A stretch of 64,000 bases of DNA from Endoryza foliicola. Its GTDB lineage: Bacteria > Bacteroidota > Bacteroidia > Chitinophagales > Chitinophagaceae. The first letter of the stretch is position 1. Each line of letters opens with the position of its first letter. Where the stretch lies: NCBI GenBank assembly GCA_965226965.1, contig OZ245715.1:248001-312000 (forward strand), in the 5' to 3' direction. Positions 24,490-32,953 of the stretch are shown piece by piece. The notes beneath the pieces are model-generated. The model saw only the letters and a program-made list of their open reading frames with translations, did no database searches and was not told the origin of the DNA. A program made the position numbers and the translations under genes.

Positions 24490-25106
24490 CAGTGCCATTT
24501 TGTGCTTTTCCTAATATCAATGGGTCCAATCCGTTTGTTGCAATTGGAATATAGAGGGCAGCCAATCTGTTCGCTTTTATTAGTATCCTAGCCGGATTGA
24601 GGAGGCGATCCATTCATTTTTGTTTGGCTTCCCACTCCGGAGAGGATGCATTTTGTTTTGTGATGAACCCAACTCAAGAAATGACTCAACACATTCATTT
24701 TTATTATGATCCCGTCCCTAGTATGGAAACAATTCATTTATATTCAACAGAATCGCAGCCTCAGGGAAGAAACAAGCCATTCATTTCATTGGCCCCCGAC
24801 CCCGGAGGGGTCGTATATTGTTAGATAACATAATCAGCAATGCATTCGACCCCCGAGGGGTCGCATGTGGTTTCACAATGAGCAGAATTGTAATTGTATA
24901 AAAATGATCGAAACTCATAAATTGCTTAATTGTTCTAGAAAATCGTTAGATCCATCGCTTTGAAAATTCAACCATCAGCCCATTTAAAAGACAATGGATT
25001 ACACCTTTTTATGAGGACTCGTTCATACCGCTTAAGAATACGTTAAAATAGCCGGCACTACTCCCATTTCCTCAGAAATGCTTAATTTCCATGAAACCTA
25101 ACCGTC
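24490..25106. other. 617-bp intergenic region with palindromic repeats
   Basis: No credible gene. It holds two good copies of a CGACCCC...GGGGTCG palindrome (24797-24813 and 24847-24863), a decayed relative near 24630 (CCCACTCCGGAGAGGATG), and several spaced CATTCATTT words that also accompany the related palindromes at 33.9-34.0 kb. No clear promoter box for the next gene was found. Confidence 0.7.
24797..24863. repeat. Two CGACCCC/GGGGTCG palindromes, 50 bp apart
   Basis: CGACCCCGGAGGGGTCG (24797-24813) and CGACCCCCGAGGGGTCG (24847-24863). Each forms a 7-bp stem with a 3-nt loop. They are related to the three copies at 33895-34025, where the loop is TACA-like. Confidence 0.85.
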
Positions 25107-27488
25107 ATGGAATTTGTCCTTGTACTGCTTGTCGCCGCTTTTATTATTTACATTGCGTTTTCGCGCTCCTCGAAATACGACGCGATCTATGAGCAGCTCA
25201 AACACCTCACTTCCGAAATCAAAAAACTCCGCAACGAGATCAATTCGCTTTCGGCAGAAAAACCAAGTATTAAAAAAGAAGAAAGTTCAGCGCCAATAAA
25301 AGCACCTGTAACACCCGAACCACCCAAACCTGTTTACAAAGAAATTACGATTGTAGAGGCAAGTCCTGTAGAATTGGTTACTCCTAAAGAGGAGCCCCAA
25401 CCCGAAATAATTGAACAATCGTCTTTGCCGACATGGCAACCCGTTGAGGAAGCGCCTGTTTCTTCGAAGTCAGAAGGAAGTTGGTGGGACAATTGGTTAA
25501 AGAACAATCCCGATCTTGAAAAATTTATAGGCGAGAACTTGTTCAACAAAATCGGGATTGCCGTATTAGTGCTGGGCATCGGTTTCTTTATCAAATACGC
25601 AATCGACAAGAACTGGATTGGAGAAGCAACAAGAATTGGCATTTCTCTTTTCGTAGGACTTCTTTTACTTGTATTGGCACATCTACTTAAAAGGAACTAC
25701 CGTTCTTTTTCATCGGTACTAGTAGGCGGCGGATTAGCTGTATTTTATTTCAGCTTTGCATTTGCATTCCAAGAATATGAACTGATCTCTCAAACCACCG
25801 CCTTTGTATGCATGGTGGGCGTTACACTATTAGGCGTAGCACTTGCTGTTTGGTACGATCGAATGGAGATTGCAATTCTTGCCACCGTTGGAGGATTTAT
25901 AGCACCTCTTTTGGTAAGCAATGGACAAAACAACTATCAAGCACTGTTTACTTATATCGCCATTTTAAATGGAGGATTACTCGTTCTAAGCTTCTATAAA
26001 CGTTGGACCATACTCTCACCAGTCGCCCTTGGATTTACCATATTGCTAACCGGCGGTTCTTATATTTCAGCTCCAATCAGCTCTGATCCGGCACTCGCAA
26101 AAACACTCTTTTTATTCTACAGCATCTTCTTCCTCGAATTCTTTGGAATACAAGTGCTGTATAATATTCTATTGAAAAGACCTTTCAAGTCAATTGAGTT
26201 CATTCAACTACTCACCTTGTACATGCTCTATTTTGGTGCCGGATATACCACACTTGAATACAGTCAATGGGAGCAATACCAAGGTCTATTTTCTGCAGTG
26301 CTTGCAGCACTTAGTTTTATCGCAGCACGTGTATTTGCAAATATGAACGCAGACAGAAACCTTGTTCAATTGCTTACCGGCTTATCAATTGGACTGATTA
26401 CGATGGCAATACCTATCCAATTTGGCGGGTATACCATTACCCTTTTCTGGGCAGTAGAAGCAACGCTACTAGCTTGGTTTTTTATTCGCACTCAGCAATC
26501 ACTCATTCGTTATGCTTCTATTATTCTCTATGTGTTTACAGTAGTAAGTTTAATTAGTGATTGGACAGCTATCTATAGATTCGACATAGGACCGCTTCCG
26601 ATCATTGTCAACAAAGCATGTTTAACCGGCTTGTTTGTTGTAGCAAGTCAACTATTGATATACTTCTTCAATAAAAGTAAACAAACGAAGGCACCTGATA
26701 CTATACATCTGATATGGGAACCTGTAACAAGACTGGTACCCATATTGCTACTTTTCATCGCCGGAATTGCAGAAATCGATTACCAATTCAATCATCGATT
26801 AGCGGAAGCGGGTATCAATGGTGTCTATCTTCAACTATGGGTAATGCTTTATCTAATTCTCGTTTCGCAGGTGCTTCCAAAATTGGGTCTAACCATTATC
26901 AACAAAGCGGTACTAATTGCGCCCGGTTTTGCAGCATTTTACTATCTCTTCTCCGGTTTATATATGAATAGTATTCAGGAAGATTTGTTTAGCATTGGCA
27001 AATATCAATCTTGGTTCAATGCCTACTGGCTCATCTTCCCAATGATGGTGTGGATATTCTATGTGGGTATTCGAGCATTTATGAAAGAAGAGTCGCTTCG
27101 AGCAAGCTTGGAAAAATCGTACACATGGTTCATCGTCTTTACTGCAACCTTCGTATTCAGCAATGAAACAAAATTGGCTTTTGTATGGTTAACAAGCAAT
27201 GACCTCGCATCGTATCATTTAAACAGTCAACTATTTCAAAAAGCAGGTCTTACTATAGTATGGGCATTGGTGTCTTTTGTTGCCATCTATATTGGCCTAC
27301 AAAAAAAGCTCAAGACCTTGCGTATTGCAGCGCTCGTGTTGTTTGGCATTACATTGGTGAAATTGTTTACTTACGATATCCAAAATATCAATCCGGCCGG
27401 CAAAATCATTGCTTTCATTCTATTAGGTGTTCTATTACTCGTCGTTTCTTTCATGTATCAAAGAATTAAAAAGCTGTTAACGGAATGA
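25107..27488 (+). CDS. DUF2339 polytopic membrane protein
   Basis: 793 residues. A first transmembrane helix (residues 1-18) leads to a coiled coil (~24-52) and a Pro/Glu-rich linker to about residue 130. A conserved entry segment follows (WDNWLKNNPDLEKFIGENLFNKIGIAVLVLGI), then roughly twenty hydrophobic helices to the C-terminus. This architecture and the GENLFNKIG motif are those of DUF2339 proteins, whose function is not known. It probably resides in the inner membrane. It stands alone between repeat-rich gaps. Confidence 0.85.
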   Translation: MEFVLVLLVAAFIIYIAFSRSSKYDAIYEQLKHLTSEIKKLRNEINSLSAEKPSIKKEESSAPIKAPVTPEPPKPVYKEITIVEASPVELVTPKEEPQPEIIEQSSLPTWQPVEEAPVSSKSEGSWWDNWLKNNPDLEKFIGENLFNKIGIAVLVLGIGFFIKYAIDKNWIGEATRIGISLFVGLLLLVLAHLLKRNYRSFSSVLVGGGLAVFYFSFAFAFQEYELISQTTAFVCMVGVTLLGVALAVWYDRMEIAILATVGGFIAPLLVSNGQNNYQALFTYIAILNGGLLVLSFYKRWTILSPVALGFTILLTGGSYISAPISSDPALAKTLFLFYSIFFLEFFGIQVLYNILLKRPFKSIEFIQLLTLYMLYFGAGYTTLEYSQWEQYQGLFSAVLAALSFIAARVFANMNADRNLVQLLTGLSIGLITMAIPIQFGGYTITLFWAVEATLLAWFFIRTQQSLIRYASIILYVFTVVSLISDWTAIYRFDIGPLPIIVNKACLTGLFVVASQLLIYFFNKSKQTKAPDTIHLIWEPVTRLVPILLLFIAGIAEIDYQFNHRLAEAGINGVYLQLWVMLYLILVSQVLPKLGLTIINKAVLIAPGFAAFYYLFSGLYMNSIQEDLFSIGKYQSWFNAYWLIFPMMVWIFYVGIRAFMKEESLRASLEKSYTWFIVFTATFVFSNETKLAFVWLTSNDLASYHLNSQLFQKAGLTIVWALVSFVAIYIGLQKKLKTLRIAALVLFGITLVKLFTYDIQNINPAGKIIAFILLGVLLLVVSFMYQRIKKLLTE

Positions 27489-27559
27489 GGAGAGAAATGA
27501 GGAGACGAGGAAAAGAGGAGCGAGGATAAGAGGACAAGAGGAATGAGGAGGGAAAGCAG
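27489..27559 (+). repeat. GAGGA-rich low-complexity purine stretch
   Basis: About 70 nt made almost only of A and G, with GAGGA-type words repeating every 7-9 nt. The mirror-image pyrimidine version lies next to the first copy of the 37-bp repeat at 17270-17310, so the two elements travel together. Confidence 0.7.
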
Positions 27560-27597
27560 CCATCCTGAAAATCCTTTAATCCTGTAAATCCTGATCA
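27560..27597 (+). repeat. 37-bp ATCCT-rich dispersed repeat, copy 2
   Basis: Four ATCCT blocks separated by 3-4 nt and ending TGATCA. It differs from the copy at 34086-34124 only near its left end, and is found inverted at 17230-17266. Confidence 0.8.
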
Positions 27598-27657
27598 GTG
27601 GTATTACTTAATTTTGCTCTAGTACAATACTACACCAAACAATTATCAAGTATCTCT

Positions 27658-27963
27658 ATGTTTATCTACAATATCACCATCAAGTTCGAATGGGCCATTG
27701 GAGCCGCTTATATGAAATGGATGCAGGAAAAGCACATTCCCGACATCATGAACACCGGCTACTTCGAGAAATACCAATTCGTAAAACTACTCGATATCGA
27801 CGAAGAAGAAGGTCCTACATATGCGTTGCAATTGTATGCAACCGACAGAGCGAACTACGAAACCTATATTCAGCAGCATGCACCTGCCTTGCGTGAAGAA
27901 AGCAAACAGCTTTGGGGCGATCGATGCATGACTTTTCGCACGCTAATGGAGGTTGTGAACTGA
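27658..27963 (+). CDS. DUF4286 family protein
   Basis: 101 residues from the ATG at 27658 (MFIYNITIKFEWAIGAAYMK); an earlier alternative start is less likely because the family begins with this YN-x-T-x-K strand. The pattern strand, KWMQEKHIPDIMNTGYF, then ALQLYATDRANYETY and a C-terminal helix fits DUF4286, a small ferredoxin-like (EthD/ABM-like) fold of unknown role. A -7 box TAATTTTG lies at 27609-27616. Confidence 0.85.
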   Translation: MFIYNITIKFEWAIGAAYMKWMQEKHIPDIMNTGYFEKYQFVKLLDIDEEEGPTYALQLYATDRANYETYIQQHAPALREESKQLWGDRCMTFRTLMEVVN

Positions 27964-28019
27964 GTGTGGATAAGAAAATAATAGATTTGGGTAATTGAAA
28001 AATAAATGTAAATTCCTCT

Positions 28020-28160
28020 GAAAACCGCACCGCACAAGGATTACAGCCGAAATATCGTGAAACAGGCCACCAGAGCGAGTTTCAGCTCATTCACATTTCA
28101 TTTATAAGAAATCGTTTTGTTGCAAAAAATGGTGCAACCCTTGTCCCGTGCGGCTTACAC
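28020..28160 (+). ncRNA. Candidate structured RNA between DUF4286 and HU
   Basis: No ORF. Two arms about 110 nt apart, CCGCACCGCACAAGG (from 28025) and CCTTGTCCCGTGCGG (from 28139), are complementary at 13 of 15 positions. Between them are two hairpins, TGAAAC/GTTTCA (28058-28063 with 28079-28084) and GTTGC/GCAAC (28119-28123 with 28134-28138), giving a possible three-way junction. A -7-like box TAGATTTG lies at 27982-27989. It could be a small RNA or chance; I do not recognise 6S, SRP, tmRNA or RNase P signatures. Confidence 0.3.
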
Positions 28161-28196
28161 ACACTTAAAAAAATGTGATTGTTTATAAGAAAAATT

Positions 28197-28225
28197 TTGT
28201 TGGTATTGAAAAGCGGTTAAATTTG
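28197..28225 (+). promoter_or_regulatory. HU gene promoter
   Basis: TTG (28197-28199, inside TTTTG), 18 nt, then TAAATTTG (28218-28225): a textbook Bacteroidota promoter, 30 nt before the ATG. Confidence 0.8.
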
Positions 28226-28255
28226 TCTCCGCTAATAAAATTTAAATATTACATC

Positions 28256-28525
28256 ATGAACAAAGCTGAATTAATTGCCAAAATCGCTGACGATGCTGGC
28301 GTTACAAAAACTCAAGCAAACGCTGCTTTGGATTCTTTCATCGAAGCAGTTACTAAAACTTTAAAAGGTGGTGGTAAAGTAACTTTAGTAGGTTTTGGTA
28401 CTTTCTCCGTATCAAAGAGAGCTGCACGTAACGGTCGCAACCCTCAAACTGGTGCTGTTATCAAAATCAAAGCAAAGAAAGTTGCTCGCTTCAAAGCTGG
28501 TAAAGAGCTTTCTGCTAAATTATAA
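28256..28525 (+). CDS. hup: HU-family nucleoid DNA-binding protein
   Basis: 89 residues. The ATG at 28256 gives the universal HU start MNKAELIAKIADDAGVTKTQ; a longer reading upstream would overlap the promoter. The beta-arm carries VGFGTFSVSKRAARNGRNPQ and TGAVIKIKAKKVARFKAGKEL. It bends and compacts DNA as a dimer. A hairpin terminator follows immediately and merges with the promoter of the next small gene. Confidence 0.95.
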   Translation: MNKAELIAKIADDAGVTKTQANAALDSFIEAVTKTLKGGGKVTLVGFGTFSVSKRAARNGRNPQTGAVIKIKAKKVARFKAGKELSAKL

Positions 28526-28552
28526 TGCTGCACCAGAAAAAGCATTTTATCG

Positions 28553-28599
28553 GCTCCGGTATATAGCTCTTGTCTATGTGCCGGAGCTGTTTTATTTTT
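28553..28599 (+). terminator. HU terminator overlapping the THX promoter
   Basis: GCTCCGG (28553-28559) pairs with CCGGAGC (28581-28587), followed by a T-rich tail. The same stretch contains TTG (28570-28572), 20 nt and TATTTTTG (28593-28600), a canonical promoter for the gene at 28635. Terminator and promoter are thus nested. Confidence 0.75.
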
Positions 28600-28634
28600 G
28601 CAGCAATCTAAAAAACAGGTAAAAAATACATTTT

Positions 28635-28745
28635 ATGGGTAGAGGTGATAAAAAAACCAAAAAAGGCAAAACTTTCAAAGGTTCTTTCGGTAAGAGCCGT
28701 CCAGCAAGAACAAAAAAAGCGGTAGCTAAGAAAGACGCCAAATAA
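28635..28745 (+). CDS. 30S ribosomal protein THX (bTHX)
   Basis: A 36-residue, strongly basic peptide beginning MGRGDKKTKKGKTFKGSFGK and continuing SRPARTKKAVAKKDAK. The GRGDKKTKKGK...G.SR(P) pattern is that of the small THX protein that stabilises the 30S head, known from Thermus and annotated in many Bacteroidota. Too short for many gene finders. It has its own promoter inside the HU terminator and a strong terminator downstream, so it is an independent transcription unit. Confidence 0.88.
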   Translation: MGRGDKKTKKGKTFKGSFGKSRPARTKKAVAKKDAK

Positions 28746-28747
28746 TT

Positions 28748-28786
28748 AAAAAAAGGAAAACGACATTGTCATTTTCCTTTTTTCTT
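28748..28786. terminator. Bidirectional terminator between THX and pdxH
   Basis: A 16-bp stem with one mismatch (28749-28764 with 28768-28783) made of A6-GG-A4-CGAC and GTC-ATTTTCC-T6. The A- and T-runs on either side make it work in both directions for the convergent genes. Confidence 0.8.
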
Positions 28787-29428
28787 TTAAGGGGCCAAAC
28801 GCTCAATTTTCCAAACCCCATTATCTTCTAAGCTGTATTGTATTCGGTCGTGCAATCTGCTAGGCCTTCCCTGCCAAAACTCCACTGTAACGGGCTTTAC
28901 TCGGTATCCGCCCCAATGGTCAGGACGCTTCAAAGGCTCGCTTTTAAACCGCTCCGCCCATTGCTGCTCATTCTGCTCTAACCATTCCCGACCTTCAATT
29001 ACCGTGCTCTGTGGCGAAGCCCATGCTCCTATTCTGCTTCCCTCCGGTCTTGAATTGAAGTATATATCGCTTTCCGATCCACTTACCTTCTCTACAATAC
29101 CTGTAATTCGCACTTGGCGCTCCAATTCCTTCCAGAAAAAGACCAAACAAGCTCTAGGGTTCTCCAACAAATCCTTGCCTTTATAGCTCGTATAATTGGT
29201 GTAAAACACGAACCCACGATGATCATAATCCTTCAAAAGCACAATTCGAGCCGATGGAACTCCATCAACCGATGCAGTGGCCAATGTCATCGCATTTACC
29301 TCTAAAATCTCCGCTTTTTGGGCCTCTTCCCACCATAGACTGAACTGAGCAATTGGATCATTTGATACTTCTTTCTCCGATAAACTGTGCATCTTGTAAT
29401 CCTTCCTGATGTCCGCAATTGTTGCCAT
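28787..29428 (-). CDS. pdxH: Pyridoxamine 5'-phosphate oxidase
   Basis: 213 residues, normal length. It oxidises pyridoxine/pyridoxamine 5'-phosphate to pyridoxal 5'-phosphate using FMN. Family blocks are clear: MTLATASVDGVPSARIVLLKD, GFVFYTNYTSYKGKDL, LVFFWKELERQVRITG, SRIGAWASPQS, and the C-terminal VEFWQGRPSRLHDR with the substrate-binding Arg/His. A -7 box TAATTTTG lies at 29451-29458 on the minus strand, 22 nt before the ATG. Confidence 0.96.
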   Translation of the reverse strand: MATIADIRKDYKMHSLSEKEVSNDPIAQFSLWWEEAQKAEILEVNAMTLATASVDGVPSARIVLLKDYDHRGFVFYTNYTSYKGKDLLENPRACLVFFWKELERQVRITGIVEKVSGSESDIYFNSRPEGSRIGAWASPQSTVIEGREWLEQNEQQWAERFKSEPLKRPDHWGGYRVKPVTVEFWQGRPSRLHDRIQYSLEDNGVWKIERLAP

Positions 29429-29450
29429 ACACTTCTCTTTTATTGAGGTA

Positions 29451-29458
29451 CAAAATTA
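29451..29458 (-). promoter_or_regulatory. -7 box TAATTTTG for pdxH
   Basis: The reverse complement of CAAAATTA matches TAnnTTTG. The expected -33 position is an A/T run without a clear TTG. Confidence 0.5.
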
Positions 29459-29511
29459 CAGCCCTTTTGTTTTTAAAAAACTGACTTTTATCCGATCAGG
29501 AGGTCCTAAAA

Positions 29512-29540
29512 TAAAAAAGCGCGGAGTACTGCTCCGCGCT
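29512..29540 (-). terminator. Terminator of the coiled-coil gene
   Basis: AGCGCGGAG (29518-29526) pairs with CTCCGCGCT (29532-29540). On the minus strand a T6 run follows (the A6 at 29513-29518 on the plus strand), just after the stop at 29564. Confidence 0.85.
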
Positions 29541-29563
29541 GTATAACTAACATGACATGTGAA

Positions 29564-30661
29564 CTACATCGTTGGGTTACTTTCTCCCCCTTGCATCGCT
29601 GAAATCTTCGCCAACAATCCTTCAATTTCCCCGATTCTACGCAATTGATTTTCCAGCTTTTTATTATGCTCAGCTACTTGTTGCAAATCGCCGTTCAATT
29701 CCTCAAGGAAATTTACCTTCTTCGCTAATTGTTGACGGTTGAAATTCGCTTCTCGCAATTTGTCTTCCACATCCGTCAAAAGACGCGACAAGCGTTGGTT
29801 TTCCTCCATCATCGACAAATGCTTCGTTTTCAACTCATCAAATTCTTTACTCAACTTAAAATACGACTGTTGCAATTCTTCGTATTCAAAATTTCGATTC
29901 TGTGGTTGAACAATATGGGTTTCTACTTTATGAATCTTCTCTTGCAAATTGCTGAATTCGCCATAAGCTTGCTTCAATCGATCCTGCATTTCCTTGGCAA
30001 GATCCTGCTGCTGTTTAGCGTGCTTCAGCTCGGCTTCCTTTTCATTTAAAATGCGCTTGATATCTCTCAACTCAGCTTGCAATTGCTCATTTAAACGAGT
30101 GCTTGCCATGTGCTTTTGCTCTGCGTCTTTCAGAAAATCGATCTGCTCGAGCAAACGACTGATCCGCTGATTGTGATCCAATAAACTCGTCTGTGTTTTC
30201 TTTAGTTCATCTAAATAGTCAAGAGTTGGAAGCTCAGCCGGCTTGGCTTGTAATTCCTTTTCTTTCTCCTCAAATTGCGCCTTTATCTCTTGTAATTGTT
30301 TTTCGAATTCTTCTTTTAATCTATTCTTCTCCGCCTCTTGTTCTTGAATCATTCTTTTGGTTTCTCTCCTCATTTCCGACAACTCTTCCTCAAACTGCTC
30401 CTCTAAGTCTTGTGCATCTTGAACTTTCTTTCTAAGTTCTTCTTGACGTTTTTCGTGAAGATCGAGTTCCTCGTAATACTTCAGGCGCCATTGATCAGCA
30501 TCGCTGATACCTGCTTCAACAGGCTTTCTTTCTATTTGTATATTTTTCTTGGAAGAGATGAAGAAGTGAATAGCGAATCCCAGAATAGCAGCGCCTACTT
30601 GGAAGATGATGATCTCCAAGAGACTGATTTGAATACCCAGGATGATAGATAGCGTGTTCAT
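29564..30661 (-). CDS. Membrane-anchored long coiled-coil protein
   Basis: 365 residues. A hydrophobic helix (about residues 5-34, with LLEIIIFQVGAAILGFAIHF) is followed by a short basic stretch and then almost continuous coiled coil rich in Glu, Lys, Gln and Leu to about residue 350. There is no catalytic motif. It is probably a single-pass inner-membrane protein with a rod-like cytoplasmic domain, perhaps structural or in envelope organisation. The family is not recognised and coiled-coil similarity alone would be misleading. Confidence 0.75.
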   Translation of the reverse strand: MNTLSIILGIQISLLEIIIFQVGAAILGFAIHFFISSKKNIQIERKPVEAGISDADQWRLKYYEELDLHEKRQEELRKKVQDAQDLEEQFEEELSEMRRETKRMIQEQEAEKNRLKEEFEKQLQEIKAQFEEKEKELQAKPAELPTLDYLDELKKTQTSLLDHNQRISRLLEQIDFLKDAEQKHMASTRLNEQLQAELRDIKRILNEKEAELKHAKQQQDLAKEMQDRLKQAYGEFSNLQEKIHKVETHIVQPQNRNFEYEELQQSYFKLSKEFDELKTKHLSMMEENQRLSRLLTDVEDKLREANFNRQQLAKKVNFLEELNGDLQQVAEHNKKLENQLRRIGEIEGLLAKISAMQGGESNPTM

Positions 30662-30777
30662 AATGGTTCGGAAATAAGCATTAATTGCCCTTCACGGGAA
30701 GAACAAGGTAAACCATCTTTCAAGGGATTTTGAATCAGAATTGGAGGGATTCCAAAATAGGAATCAGTCCGAAAATT

Positions 30778-30810
30778 AGAAAGCACTTGCCGTATTTGCA
30801 AGTGCTTTCT
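30778..30810 (-). terminator. Terminator after pyrH
   Basis: AGAAAGCACTTGC (30778-30790) pairs perfectly with GCAAGTGCTTTCT (30798-30810), a 13-bp stem with a 7-nt loop. On the minus strand the tail is TAATTTTC, a modest T-tract. Confidence 0.75.
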
Positions 30811-30835
30811 AAAATATTTTTTACCGTATTGGTTA

Positions 30836-31549
30836 TTAACCTCTTACAAGGGTCCCTACTTTCTCTCCACTAACCACACGGCGTAAATTTCCAGGTTTAT
30901 TCATGTCAAACACAATGATAGGTAGGCTGTTTTCCATACAAAGTGTGAATGCCGTCATGTCCATAACTCGCAAGTTTTTCGAGATACATTCCTGGAAGGT
31001 AATGGTATTGAACTTGGTAGCGGTAGGGTCTTTTTCGGGATCTGCAGTATAGATACCGTCAACACGTGTTCCTTTCAAAATTACATCCGCTTGCATCTCA
31101 ATGGCTCTCAAAGAACCGGCTGTATCAGTGGTGAAATATGGGTTGCCCGTTCCTGCTCCAAAGATCACTACACGTCCTTTTTCTACGTGACGGATGGCAC
31201 GGCGACGGATATAAGGCTCAGCCACTTGTTCCATTTTAATGGCGCTCTGCAAACGTGTATAAACGCCTACTTTTTCCAACATTGCCTGCATGGCCATACC
31301 GTTGATTACCGTGGCCAACATCCCCATATAATCGCCATGAGCACGCTCAATTCCCGTTTCACCTTCATTCATACCGCGGTAGATATTACCACCTCCAATT
31401 ACTACAGCCACTTGTACACCTAAATCAACGATTTCCTTAATATCTCTGGCGTATTTTTCAATAACGGCAGGATCTAATCCAAAACTCTTATCTCCCATCA
31501 AACTTTCGCCCGATAGCTTCAATAATATCCTTTTGTATTTGGGTAACAT
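30836..31549 (-). CDS. pyrH: Uridylate kinase (UMP kinase)
   Basis: 237 residues. It phosphorylates UMP to UDP and belongs to the amino-acid kinase fold: YKRILLKLSGESLMGD, VAVVIGGGNIYRGM, the Asp-containing DYMGMLATVING, GRVVIFGAGTGNPYFTTDTA, and NNLRRVVSGEKVGT-like C-terminus (NKPGNLRRVVSGEKVGTLV). The gene is separated from rpsB-tsf here by a PLP enzyme and an oxidoreductase. It stands alone with its own terminator. Confidence 0.96.
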   Translation of the reverse strand: MLPKYKRILLKLSGESLMGDKSFGLDPAVIEKYARDIKEIVDLGVQVAVVIGGGNIYRGMNEGETGIERAHGDYMGMLATVINGMAMQAMLEKVGVYTRLQSAIKMEQVAEPYIRRRAIRHVEKGRVVIFGAGTGNPYFTTDTAGSLRAIEMQADVILKGTRVDGIYTADPEKDPTATKFNTITFQECISKNLRVMDMTAFTLCMENSLPIIVFDMNKPGNLRRVVSGEKVGTLVRG

Positions 31550-31699
31550 GTGTTGGTAGTTTGGTGCGCAAGATAAGAAAATTGTTTTAGGTTGAAATCG
31601 ATAATATGTTCAGGCATGCCCGCTTCACTTGTACTTTGCTAGTGGCCTGAATTTGAACGCATCCGTAAGATTTTATTATCTTTAATCAAATCAACTTGA

Positions 31700-32947
31700 A
31701 TGGGGAATCAGGATTTCTCGAGAAGAAAATTTGTGTCGTTAATGACCGGTTTACCGGCGCTCACACAGCTTCCTGTACAATCCACCATTCCTTCTTTCAC
31801 CGGAACTTTCCCGGCAAAGCAATTGTTTGAAATTAAAGGCAATTACCTCAATGCAGCATATACGCATCCTATGAGCATTGGCAGTCGTGCAGAAATCAAT
31901 CGGTTTCTAAACGATCGAATGCAAAACAAAAAAGAAGCACCGGGCTATGATGCCTTTGAAAGAGCAGAAGTTGCAGCAAGTTTTGCCCAACTCATCAATG
32001 CAGACCCTTCTGAAATAGCTTGGATTCCTAGCACTATGTATGGAGAAAACATGGTAGTGAATGGACTCTCACTACCAGGCACAACCGAGTCTATTGTTAC
32101 AGACGGATTTCATTTTCACGGCTCCTTGCATTTGTACAATCAATTGGCAGCTTCCGGGAACAAAGTAACGGTGGTAAAACCCAGGAACAATCAAATTGAC
32201 TTAAATGAATTAGACCAAGCCATTAAACCCAGTACTAAATTAGTAGCGCTATCACTGGTTTCCGCTACTACCGGATTTCAACACTCTTTAAAAGAGGTTT
32301 GTAAATTGGCTCATGCAAAAGGAGCATTGGTTTATGCCGATATCATTCAAGCGGCAGGCGCTATTCCGATTGATGTAAAAGATACAAACGTTGACTTCTG
32401 CGCTTGCGCAACCTACAAATGGTTAATGGGTGATTTTGGAATAGGATTTCTTTATGTAAAGAAAGACTTGTTACCAATGATGAAGAGAATGGCAATTGGT
32501 TACAGGCAAATGACCAATGAAGTGTCTCACGTACTTCCCTTTGACACACCCGGCAGCACTAGTTTTGATTCAGAAGCGAGGCAAGACATGAGCGGGCATT
32601 TCGAAGTGGGCACTTTCGCGAATAGCGGCATTGCCGCCTTGCGTTATTCCTTGCAATTGTTGCATTCGCTGGGCGTCTCGAATATCGCAGCCTACAGGCA
32701 GCCTTTGATCAATAAACTTCAAAACGAAATTGCAGGAGGTCGATTCATACCCCTAACACTAAAAGAAACGGAAGGACCCATTGTTTGCTTTGCCTTCAAA
32801 GACGCCGGCAAACTACTAAAACCTGCGCTGGAAAAAGAAGGGATCAATATTTCAGTATACGATCACATGATACGTATCTCTCCTTCTTTCTACAACAGTG
32901 CAACAGAAATAGATCAGTTGATTGCAGTTTTGAAAAAGTATCAATAG
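31700..32947 (+). CDS. Exported class-V aminotransferase-fold PLP enzyme
   Basis: 415 residues. The N-terminus DFSRRKFVSLMTGLPALTQL is a twin-arginine signal, so the enzyme is folded in the cytoplasm and exported. The fold-type-I PLP core is of the cysteine-desulfurase/isopenicillin-N-epimerase kind: VTDGFHFHGSLH, LVALSLVSATTGFQHSLKEV, AHAKGALVYADIIQAAGAIPI with the PLP-nitrogen Asp, and ATYKWLMGDFGIGFLYV with the Schiff-base Lys. The substrate is unknown. A promoter-like TTG-N21-TATCTTTA sits at 31653-31684. Confidence 0.85.
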   Translation: MGNQDFSRRKFVSLMTGLPALTQLPVQSTIPSFTGTFPAKQLFEIKGNYLNAAYTHPMSIGSRAEINRFLNDRMQNKKEAPGYDAFERAEVAASFAQLINADPSEIAWIPSTMYGENMVVNGLSLPGTTESIVTDGFHFHGSLHLYNQLAASGNKVTVVKPRNNQIDLNELDQAIKPSTKLVALSLVSATTGFQHSLKEVCKLAHAKGALVYADIIQAAGAIPIDVKDTNVDFCACATYKWLMGDFGIGFLYVKKDLLPMMKRMAIGYRQMTNEVSHVLPFDTPGSTSFDSEARQDMSGHFEVGTFANSGIAALRYSLQLLHSLGVSNIAAYRQPLINKLQNEIAGGRFIPLTLKETEGPIVCFAFKDAGKLLKPALEKEGINISVYDHMIRISPSFYNSATEIDQLIAVLKKYQ

Positions 32948-32953
32948 CGTGTA

